The notes beneath the pieces were generated by a model. It searched no databases, was not told the origin of the DNA, and worked only from the letters and a program-made list of their open reading frames with translations. The position numbers and the translations under genes were made by a program. Below are positions 8,116 through 14,039 of a stretch of DNA of 14,039 nt, piece by piece; the stretch's first letter is position 1, and each line of letters begins with the position of its first letter. Source of the stretch: Dunaliella salina (Eukaryota; Chlorophyta; Chlorophyceae; Chlamydomonadales; Dunaliellaceae); assembly GCA_002284615.2 (NCBI GenBank), contig MU069590.1:318725-332763 (forward strand). The letters run 5' to 3'.

Positions 8116-9650
8116 TCGGGTGTTTCAATAACACCATGGACCTGAACTGGTTGCACCAGCTGCGGAGAATGACCCAATCAACTGTGCAACGGCTTGAAAA
8201 ATCGTATGCAAGCCCCAAGCAAACATTGGATATCCTACGCACTGTTGTAATACCAAGCATAGCATACGCATTCCCTGTTACACCTTGCTCGCCAGCTGAC
8301 TTACAAGAATGGGACAGTGTGATCCTGACGGCAGTTAAAAAGAAATTTGGCCTGTGCGACAAAACCTGCTCTGCGCTTCTCCATGAAGACAAACCTCACT
8401 TTGGCCTTGGTTGCACTCCCATGACAGTGGAATACCATTACAGGAATGCTACTGCACCTACCCATAGCCTGAATGGCAAATCAAGGCATGACAAAATCAC
8501 CAACCTGCTGCTACACCACCAAAGTGCTCATCTACAAAACATTGCACAAGGCCACCAGGACCCTGCCTACCAAACACCCAGATACTTATATCAATTACTC
8601 AAGTACAACCTACACGCTCGGCAATATATCAGTATACACGCAAGCAGCCTGCAGCTAATCTATCAAGGCCAATCACCCTACGCTAACACCTTCCATTCAA
8701 TGGCAAAAACCTTCTGGTCCCCTAAAGTGACTACACTCCAGGGATTGATTGCAATTGCCTGTGTCATCTACCCCGTCATGGAAGCTGGCACTCCAAATTT
8801 CTGTTCCATCCTCCAAACCTTCTGGTCCCCTAAAGTGACTACACTCCAGGGATCGATTGCAATTGCCTGTGTCATCTACCCCGTCATGGAAGCTGGCACT
8901 CCAAATTTCTGTTCCATCCTCTCTGACAGGCGCACACACGTCATGGATGTCAACACTTTGAATTTCTGCCACCACACCATCCTAAATAAGAGACAGACTA
9001 TCGCCCTCAATAGGCTAGCTTCTCTCGTAAGCTGTTCTAATTGAAATCAAGCAGCCATTGATTACATATTTGCAGACACTGATACCACACCAAACAAAGC
9101 TCCAGAACTCAAAAAAATAAATAATGCCACTTTAGCCACACTCACCCAACATACACTCCTCGGGTGGTCATGGTCCAGCCAGCACTGTACGTCAGATTCA
9201 CCCTCTCGCAATGACTGCAGCAACAAACGACATTCTGTCCCCCAAAATCAGCCTTGCATGAATGCAGAAGCACATGCACCAAAAAGGCATAAAAACAACT
9301 TCAGGTTCCTATCATTCTTCACTGAGTCCTCAGAGGCCAATGCATTGCCTGAAAGTGCAAACCCAATCACAGCAGAAAACTTATGGAACCATAAAAAATG
9401 GCATGCTCGGCAACAAGGCTCTTACGCCATCAATACTGTTTTCAAACACGAATTTCAATACAAGCCATCCAGGACTGGCAAAAGCTCCGCAAAAGAAAGC
9501 AAGGCCCTTCACCTGCACATTCACAAGAACCATACAAAGTTGAATGGCAGCCCATGCCACTTGAAAAATGGGCTTTGCCTATTCTAAAACAGGCAGGCCT
9601 TAAGGTAGCCCAAACTCAGCCCTTTGCCAGAAGCCAAAATTCAGATGACA
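8116..9650 (+). pseudogene. Post-RT connection region of LINE family B
   Basis: This covers the thumb and connection part of ORF2 and an undefined linker. Recognisable pieces are DLNWLHQLRRMTQSTVQRL, the TLDILRTVVIPSIAYAFPV stretch (the usual position of the LINE post-RT helices), KKKFGLC and HFGLGC. A 36-residue unit duplicated in tandem follows, then HTILNKRQTIALNRLASL. A TGA at 9042-9044 interrupts the frame, which then continues with NQAAIDYIFAD and, from 9258, KRHKNNFRFLSFF to about 9480. There one base change moves the reading to the frame that enters the PHD finger (QDWQKLRKRKQG, EWQPMPLEKW). The function of this segment is unknown. Confidence 0.65.
8707..8922 (+). repeat. In-frame 108-bp tandem duplication inside LINE B
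   Basis: 8707-8814 and 8815-8922 are nearly identical. The visible differences are T/C in GGGATTGATTG versus GGGATCGATTG and one base at the unit end. The length is exactly 36 codons, and the unit encodes TFWSPKVTTLQG through GTPNFCSIL. The very low divergence shows the duplication is much younger than the frameshifts around it, or that the copies were homogenised. A weaker third echo (GTCATGGATGTCAACACTTT, then GAATTTCTGCCAC) follows at about 8940-8970. Confidence 0.95.
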
Positions 9651-10030
9651 CTTGCCAAATTTGTTGGGCCCCTACCAGCTGCGAATACACCTTTGAAGAA
9701 GACAACTACAACGACATGCCTCAGTGTGACACATGCTTACGAACATACCATGGGAAATGCCTGCTTCACCACCATCTTTGCACACCGTCAAAGCGTATCC
9801 AGGCAGAACAAAGCTCCACTTGGGACTGTCCCTTATGTGCCAACCTTAGAAATTCTAAAAAAACAGAGTGGACCATCTTTGCAGAAGAAGCAGAAATGGT
9901 GAACGTCATCTGGCACCCTACGTGGGAAGCAGCTGGTATGCTTTTAGAAGACCCGGATTACAAACTACATGTACAAAGTTTCGAACAATCCTACACACAA
10001 AACACACTATCTCACCTACATCTACCTGCT
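9480..10030 (+). pseudogene. PHD finger plus chromodomain-like segment of LINE family B
   Basis: The PHD finger is unmistakable. CQIC (9653-9664), CDTC (9725-9736), then HGKC and WDCPLC (to 9838) give the C4-H-C3 order, with the Trp two residues before the last Cys pair. It is a cross-brace two-zinc fold that commonly reads histone H3 tails. About ten residues later EWTIFAEEAEMVNVIWHP begins, followed by TWEAAGMLLEDPDYK and VQSFEQ (9866-9985). This matches the later half of a chromodomain, where W-x-P-T-W-E-P and a closing hydrophobic-x-x-F-E helix are usual, but the N-terminal strand is not convincing. Together they look like a chromatin-reading module that could steer integration or bind cellular chromatin; that is inference. 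All eight zinc ligands are intact even though the element is dead. Confidence 0.8.
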
Positions 10031-10313
10031 GCTGAGATTAATAGACACAGGCAATCTCACCCGTCAAGGCTATGAAGGCTTCACAGAGCTTCTCCAGAGT
10101 CACTGGCTCACCACCCAAGGCCACCCACTGCGCAATTAAGCATACTTTGACCCAGAAACTACCAACCCCCAAACAGGTATCCTACCAACGTACAGTTGTG
10201 AAATATGGATCCGAAAAATAGATCTCATGGTACCAGGATCCAACAGGGATGCGGATGGCCTGGCAAACATTCCCCTTGCATTCACCGCACATGCTGCATG
10301 CATTTATGACACC
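10031..10313 (+). pseudogene. Unnamed conserved-looking region of LINE family B, first half
   Basis: A frame change near 10020-10035 leads to LIDTGNLTRQGYEGFTELLQ, then HWLTTQGHPLRN, an in-frame TAA (10137-10139), and AYFDPETTNPQTG, CEIWIRKIDLMVPGSNRDAD and HAACIYDT. The stretch is protein-like and continues without any gap across the insertion at 10314 into KGKCTGIITPHCLQILLQAY (11085 on). I cannot assign a family. It may be the N-terminal part of the methyltransferase-like domain or an independent domain. Confidence 0.6.
10304..10313. repeat. Left copy of 10-bp target-site duplication
   Basis: TTATGACACC; the identical copy lies at 11075-11084. Because the insert ends in TTA-rich repeats, the true duplication may be one to three bases shorter. 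Confidence 0.8.
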
Positions 10314-11074
10314 CTGCCCAGCACCAGCACTGCCCTCCCTCAGCAGCAGGAGCAGCAGCACCTGTTCAAAATTTACATGCAGGTGCCTCTGGTGCCAAGC
10401 AACGAGATGACCAAGACAGCCAAGCACGAGTGCACGAAATGGCACAAACAAACAATGATTCGTGGGACCCTAATAGGAGGTATGGGGGAGTGAATGGGGG
10501 AGTCCAAGTGCCATTTAAGTACCGAGCCATGTTTGGGGGGATGTATGAAAACAGGATGGGATTCGTTGGGGGGAGGAAGCACTTAAGCAAGCACTTCGGA
10601 GCTGACGAACTACAATAGGATATCGATCCTTGTGTGAGAGCTTCAAGCCATGTTCCGTACCTGATGTCTCCATCATGTAGCATGTGCAGAACCAGACGTA
10701 TCTGAAGTCACCTTCTTCAGCAGTGCAATGCATCTGTGCAGGGATGCTGAGAACTAAAGCATATCATGAACGTATCACGGCCTCTTTTAGTGTCATGCAG
10801 CTCTCTTATTTGCTACACATCATGTGTGCTACATGATACCACAAGAGTGTACTTTGTACAAGCAGTCAATGCAACCTAGTTGAATTTGTGCCCAACTTCG
10901 CATGTCTGTTCATGCACAGTGACCGTGTGTGTGTTTCTTTCAACAGTGGCACTTCTGAACTCAGAGCAAGATTTTGTTTTCGTTTTTGGAGCCTGCTTCC
11001 TTTTTAGCCTAGGTTGGTATGTTTTCCGCTCAGCTGCCCTTTAAGGCGGATATAGCGTGTAACCTTACCTTACC
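10314..11074 (+). mobile_element. Retroposed element nested in LINE B, with 10-bp target-site duplication
   Basis: TTATGACACC occurs at 10304-10313 and again at 11075-11084, exactly bracketing 761 bp. Cutting out the insert plus one copy joins ACIYDT to KGKCTGIITP in one frame, as expected for a pre-insertion site (761 + 10 = 771 = 3 x 257). The right end reads TGTAA then (CCTTA)3 (11058-11077), the last bases merging with the duplication. This resembles the TGTAA plus tandem-repeat terminus of LINE A, so target-primed retrotransposition is likely. The left end has no poly-T or terminal inverted repeat. It could be a 5'-truncated LINE, a SINE or a retrocopied transcript; which one cannot be told from this window. 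Confidence 0.8.
10316..10618 (+). CDS. Open frame within the nested element, unknown protein C-terminus
   Basis: A frame with no stop runs from the insertion edge to TAG at 10616-10618 (about 100 codons); the first ATG is at 10430. It starts Ala/Gln/Gly-rich, then has NDSWDPNRRYGGVNGG, VPFKYRAMFGGMYENRM and GRKHLSKHFGADELQ. The second half looks like a real protein end: aromatic- and glycine-rich, and followed by about 440 bp of non-coding sequence that would serve as a 3' UTR. I recognise no family. It is probably the surviving C-terminus of the element's own ORF or of a host mRNA that was retrocopied. There is no reason to think it is expressed here. Confidence 0.35.
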   Translation, partial: AQHQHCPPSAAGAAAPVQNLHAGASGAKQRDDQDSQARVHEMAQTNNDSWDPNRRYGGVNGGVQVPFKYRAMFGGMYENRMGFVGGRKHLSKHFGADELQ

Positions 11075-11084
11075 TTATGACACC
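11075..11084. repeat. Right copy of 10-bp target-site duplication
   Basis: TTATGACACC, matching 10304-10313, directly after the (CCTTA) tail of the nested element. Confidence 0.8.
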
Positions 11085-11828
11085 AAAGGAAAATGTACAG
11101 GCATTATCACCCCTCACTGCCTGCAAATCCTACTTCAAGCATATGCAATGCAGCCAAACAAGCTGGTCTCCACAACCCCATACAGTCCCCTGTCCAAGAT
11201 GAAGCTACAGAAATCATGGGTCTCCTGCATAGATACACATATCATCTTAGAAGGGGCCATCAGAAAATCGTAGAGTCCAACACTTTGCGCACACCAGGGC
11301 ACATCCTTACAGCCCTCACGCGCTATGCCCAAGTAACGCAAGAAAAGCTCGCAAGCCCTCTTCACTATGATACTCACTTCAAAGCATACTGGAGCCCTTA
11401 TGATCGCGACAGGGTACTTGGAGCCAATACTGACGTGTTCGGTGCCAAATTCACAGGTTTCTCTTTTTGCCATCCTGCCCATGATGACAAATTTATCGAT
11501 TATCTCGTCCTGCATGCCCTGTCCTCTGTCAAAACCACAGATATCCCGACTGCAGCTTTCATGCGCCTCCCCAGTCATAGGTTGAACCAAAAAAGGCTAC
11601 ATACGCTGGCTGTCAAGCTCTCCTGACCATGCCACAGTCCTTGCAAAATTCCCCTCAGAAAGCTTAACCTTTCAACCACCTCAAATCTATCTTCCTCTAG
11701 CTCCGAAATATATCTCATGTTACTTAACAGGGTTATGGGCCCAACACGCCTCCACTGCCCCCTCACCGGGATTGGCATTTTGTCGAGGATTCGCCCTATA
11801 GAGTTGTAATTCTTCTCAGATACCAGCC
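11085..11828 (+). pseudogene. Methyltransferase-like domain of LINE family B, resembling PCIF1
   Basis: After KGKCTGIITPHCLQILLQAY a frameshift near 11190 leads to EIMGLLHRYTYHLRRGHQ, then LRTPGHILTALTRY (11282 on), EKLASPLHYDTHFKAYWS (11342 on), YDRDRVLGANTDVF and TGFSFCHPAHDDKFIDYLVL (11453 on). A shift at an A run (about 11590) gives YIRWLSSSPDHATVLAKFPS and ends near 11808. The order (F)ASPLN, Y-x-S-x-x-x-D-x-x-x-G, G-S-F-x-x-N-P-P-F, then a helix and a P-rich strand is that of the PCIF1 adenosine N6-methyltransferase domain. Here the catalytic N-P-P-F is C-H-P-A (11468-11479), so this copy could not act. The family call is from memory of motifs. Another N6-adenine methyltransferase-like family is possible. 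Confidence 0.5.
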
Positions 11829-12076
11829 CTGAACAAACACTCTTGAGCGCACGAAATCAACATAAATACACCATCGAGAACTTGCGCATAAAAAAACTTA
11901 GAGGCTCACACTGTAATAACAGAGTCACTCTACACACTACTCTTATAGGAGTTGCTGGAACTATCTACAATCCCTGCACAATGGAACCTCTCTGCAACCT
12001 AGGCTTAACCAAAGAAAAGGCTCAAAAAGCTGCTACCAAACTCCACTTCCATGCGTTTAAATCCCTAACAGAAATT

Positions 12077-12084
12077 GACAGCAC
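12077..12084. repeat. Left copy of 8-bp target-site duplication of the hAT MITE
   Basis: GACAGCAC, identical to 12498-12505. Confidence 0.9.
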
Positions 12085-12497
12085 CAGTGTTTCTTTTTTG
12101 GCGACATATCATGTCGATCGACATAAAATCAGGGATTTTGGCAATTTTCGAAAGACATAGAACTGTTTTTTGGGGGTGTTGAGGGGCTTTGGTGAAAAGG
12201 TGGTCGAAGCACCTTAGAATGCCTTCGAAACCCCCAAATTTCGAGTTCATGACCCAATTTCAGTAAAATTTTCCAACAATGAGTGACTTAAGCCATAACA
12301 ATGGCTTACTGTGCCCTGCATGTACTGTAATGAAGTGCTCTGCAGGGTCTTATTGAAAGCAGTACAGCTGAGTGAGTTCGGCCTCCCGGCGGGCCGGGGG
12401 CCTTTTGGCAAAAGATATAAAATCGAGGTTTCTGAGATGGGCATTTTGGGGTGAGACATAAAATAAAGGTTTTTGAAAAACCAAAAAAGAAACACTG
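12085..12497. mobile_element. Non-autonomous hAT-type MITE, 413 bp
   Basis: The ends are CAGTGTTTCTTTTTTGG at 12085-12101 and its exact reverse complement at 12481-12497. The 8-bp duplications GACAGCAC flank it at 12077-12084 and 12498-12505. Eight-base duplications with termini starting CAGTG or CAGGG are the hallmark of the hAT superfamily. No transposase frame exists inside, so it depended on a partner. The interior has a perfect 14-bp palindrome ATGTCGATCGACAT at 12111-12124 and a GC-rich stretch near 12383-12405. It lies in the tail of LINE B, so it is younger than that insertion. The perfect terminal repeats and duplication suggest it is fairly recent. Confidence 0.92.
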
Positions 12498-12505
12498 GAC
12501 AGCAC
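12498..12505. repeat. Right copy of 8-bp target-site duplication of the hAT MITE
   Basis: GACAGCAC, identical to 12077-12084. Confidence 0.9.
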
Positions 12506-13080
12506 CAAACATGCCATCCGTTCCAGCAACTCTGACAACACAGAACCAGAGTCGGCGGCTACCGGACGGGCTGGTTACAGAAGAGTAAGGCGCGCGCCTG
12601 GACGGATGGCCGACAACCCTCCAGATCCCCACCAGTTTATTTAATTTTTTCCTAGTTTAGATGCTGGTGAGTTTCATGGTTAGTGACAGTGCTGACTGTG
12701 GAGTCTTTCCATAATGCACCCTGGATACGTCCAGCGTAGACTTGTACTTTTACAAACATTAAAGCAATCGTTGCCGCAGAGCAAAAAATACATATATACA
12801 GCTGAGGCAAGTGTTGCAGTCAACATCCCAGGGCAACTGGCATTAAAGGATCCAGAGTATCCAAAATACACTGGCAAGAAAGCCTGAGCAAGTTGCGCGG
12901 TCGATAGCACAAACAGATGCTGCCCCAAGCCGCCTTTCAAATGTACACCACATTGGCAGCCGTGCACTGCTGACAATCGCAGGTGCCAGGATGGCAACCA
13001 TGCACCCTCTGCATGGGGGTCTTAACCGAGGTCACCCCAATTGGCAGTCAACTGCTTTTGTCAGGACTGACCCTGTGTCA

Positions 13081-13106
13081 ATTGCTTGTGTCCATTGCTT
13101 GTGTCG
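13081..13106. repeat. 13-bp unit repeated twice
   Basis: ATTGCTTGTGTC(C/G) occurs at 13081-13093 and 13094-13106, differing only in the last base. It sits between two copies of a GACTGACCCT/GGCTGACCCT word. Confidence 0.8.
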
Positions 13107-13144
13107 GGGCTGACCCTCGGGGAAAGCCCATCACATCGCTCACC

Positions 13145-13206
13145 GCGCACCCACTCCTAGCAACCCTTTCTGCGCACCCTCTACAAGCAACCCTTTCTGC
13201 GAAACC
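13145..13206. repeat. 27-bp tandem repeat, about 2.3 copies
   Basis: Units start GCGCACCC at 13145 and 13172, and a partial third begins GCGAAACC at 13199. Each full unit ends AGCAACCCTTTCT. The period is a multiple of three, so it gives a repeated HPLxATLSA peptide in the frame 12983-13276, but nothing else supports coding. Confidence 0.8.
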
Positions 13207-14021
13207 ATTAAATCACGAGCATGATGGGAAAAAAAAGACGACGCCAGCCAAACACAAGCCACAAGCATTAAGGTAAGCTTTCCAGCAATCTAGAGAGCGT
13301 CTTACCTGATTGTCAAGCAAGTCAACACTAAAAGAAACATAGACAAAAAAGATGCTAGAAAGCCTGAGGCACATTTTGGTGTGAAGTGAGGGACACACCT
13401 CAGTTCATCAACACCTTTTTGAAAGCTGCCCGGCATCAAGTCTCATGGCCCTTTACATGCCAAAACACAATTGCCACTTCAGATGTAGGTGTGTGTGAGA
13501 CAGCAACAAGCCCTTACAACCAACTTTCAAGCCCTCTTTCTAATGAATTCACTTCCAACAGAAGACCTCCCTTATTATGTTCAGGGACATCAGGAAACGC
13601 ACATCACCCACGAGAAGACTTGGCCAAAGCATTTTTGCTAGCAAATAAATGACTTTCATGGCAGCTGTACATGGCATCCTATCATGGGAGAGCGCTGATC
13701 CGAATGAACAGAGTATCACACTTTGTGCAGGGCAGCGAGTGCGAGCATGCACAGCCACTGTGCTTGCACAGAGCTTGCCTAAGCCTTGCCCCCCAACCAA
13801 AGGGCTCCAACTGAACCCCCCCTGCCCTGAGGGTTCGATCCATAGACCTCCTCCTAGGTTGGTGACCCCATACCGACCGGGGCTGGCTGTAACACTATAA
13901 ATGCCTGAACGCATTGCAGCCAGGCTGCACCAGGGGAGCTAGGGTTAGAGAGCCTACATGCGCGCTGAGTTGCATGCCCTGGATACCTTTGCATCATCTA
14001 GAAGCACGAAGCAGGCCCCAG

Positions 14022-14039
14022 GAGCTGAAGCTGAAGCTG
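14022..14039. repeat. AAGCTG hexamer repeat at window edge
   Basis: GAGCTG-AAGCTG-AAGCTG runs to the last base, so the array probably continues beyond the window. Confidence 0.75.

Larger units (their letters stand above)
6542..12644 (+). mobile_element. LINE family B: large degenerate non-LTR retrotransposon with PHD, chromo-like and methyltransferase-like domains
   Basis: A single retrotransposon can be traced across about 6.1 kb; removing two younger insertions (10314-11074 and 12085-12497) leaves about 4.9 kb. Coding order is EN-RT linker, RT, post-RT region, PHD finger, chromo-like segment, an unnamed region, a PCIF1-like methyltransferase-like domain and a C-terminal tail ending with PPDPH near 12632. 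The evidence that it is one element is that unrelated domains share one strand, that frames abut at small shifts, and that both insertions fall within one continuous reading once excised. No endonuclease is seen upstream, so the copy is 5'-truncated or the domain is unrecognisable. Its RT differs from family A (QGDTLS rather than QGCPLS). At least seven frameshifts and two in-frame stops make it inactive. Confidence 0.75.
11843..12644 (+). pseudogene. C-terminal tail of LINE family B, split by a hAT MITE
   Basis: A frame change near 11830 opens a stretch with ENLRIKKLRG, VTLHTTLIGVAGTIYNPCTM and LCNLGLTKEKAQKAATKLHF, then HAFKSLTEIDST. At 12085 the MITE enters. Taking out 12085-12505 joins EIDS-T to KHAIRSSNSDNTEPES, then a basic patch RAGYRRVRRAPGRMADNPPD and a TAA at 12642-12644. 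Gly-Thr-x-Tyr followed by a Leu-Gly-Leu turn and paired helices suggests a small folded domain, but I cannot name it. The last residues are shared with the scrap at 3291-3323. Confidence 0.6.
12645..14039. other. Unassigned sequence, no supportable gene
   Basis: The first part is presumably the 3' UTR of LINE B, whose end cannot be fixed because no TGTAA-plus-repeat terminus is obvious. Short frames (12983-13276, 13386-13652, 13549-13914 minus, 13649-13900) have no family signature, and some translate simple repeats. GGTTCGATCC at 13832-13841 matches a Pol III B box, but there is no good A box or cloverleaf. Small tandem repeats are listed separately. Confidence 0.45.

Noticed and set aside
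12247..12632. Minus-strand frames of 63-108 codons near the MITE
   Set aside because: They lie across the MITE and its LINE B flank, so they cannot be genes; they read A/T-rich MITE sequence in reverse.
13832..13841. GGTTCGATCC as a tRNA or tRNA-derived SINE B box
   Set aside because: The sequence fits the B-box consensus, but the flanking bases do not form a T stem, and the nearest A-box candidate upstream (TTGCCTAAGCCT) misses key positions.
13549..13914. 121-codon minus-strand open frame with a Gly-rich N-terminal part
   Set aside because: No family is recognised, and overlapping frames on the other strand are equally open; probably translated repeat sequence.
1..14039. CRISPR array, rRNA genes, tRNA genes or bacterial-style operons
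   Set aside because: No regularly spaced identical repeats, no rRNA-like conserved blocks, no cloverleaf, and no intact ORFs with ribosome binding sites were seen; the content is eukaryotic retroelements.

Overview
The window looks like repeat-rich nuclear DNA of a eukaryote. No intact host gene can be supported. It is filled with decayed non-LTR (LINE-type) retrotransposons and smaller elements nested in them. The LINE 3' ends lack poly(A) and carry a TGTAA motif followed by short tandem repeats, and TGTAA is the usual polyadenylation signal of chlorophyte algae. With moderate GC, this suggests a green alga, but the assignment is an inference at low to moderate confidence. The standard code fits all alignable frames.

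Layout. 1-1410 is unassigned and holds a perfect 30-bp palindrome (389-418) and a diverged ~126-129 bp tandem duplication. 1414-3014 is a minus-strand, 5'-truncated LINE (family A, copy 1) with RT and a C-terminal CCHC zinc motif. 3015-3582 is mostly unassigned and contains a 33-bp scrap of the 3' end of a second LINE family (B). 3583-5930 is a plus-strand LINE of family A (copy 2), pointing away from copy 1, with a foreign coding segment spliced into it at about 4886-5268 and a (TAAATC)4 tail. 5931-6541 is unassigned.

6542-12644 is one large, broken plus-strand LINE (family B). Read through its frameshifts it encodes, in order: RT, a long post-RT region with an in-frame 108-bp duplication, a canonical PHD finger, a chromodomain-like W-x-P-T-W-E segment, a region I cannot name, a domain resembling the PCIF1 adenosine methyltransferase fold, and a C-terminal tail. 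Two younger insertions interrupt it. One is a ~761-bp retroposed element (10314-11074) with a 10-bp target-site duplication. The other is a 413-bp hAT-type MITE (12085-12497) with 17-bp terminal inverted repeats and an 8-bp duplication. Removing either insertion with one duplication copy restores continuity of the host coding frame.

12645-14039 has no supportable gene, only minor tandem repeats.

The most interesting object is the family B LINE: a retrotransposon that seems to have carried a chromatin reader module (PHD plus chromo-like) and an adenine-methyltransferase-like domain on the same polyprotein as its RT. This copy is dead, with many frameshifts, stops and a lost catalytic motif, but intact relatives elsewhere in the genome would be worth looking for.
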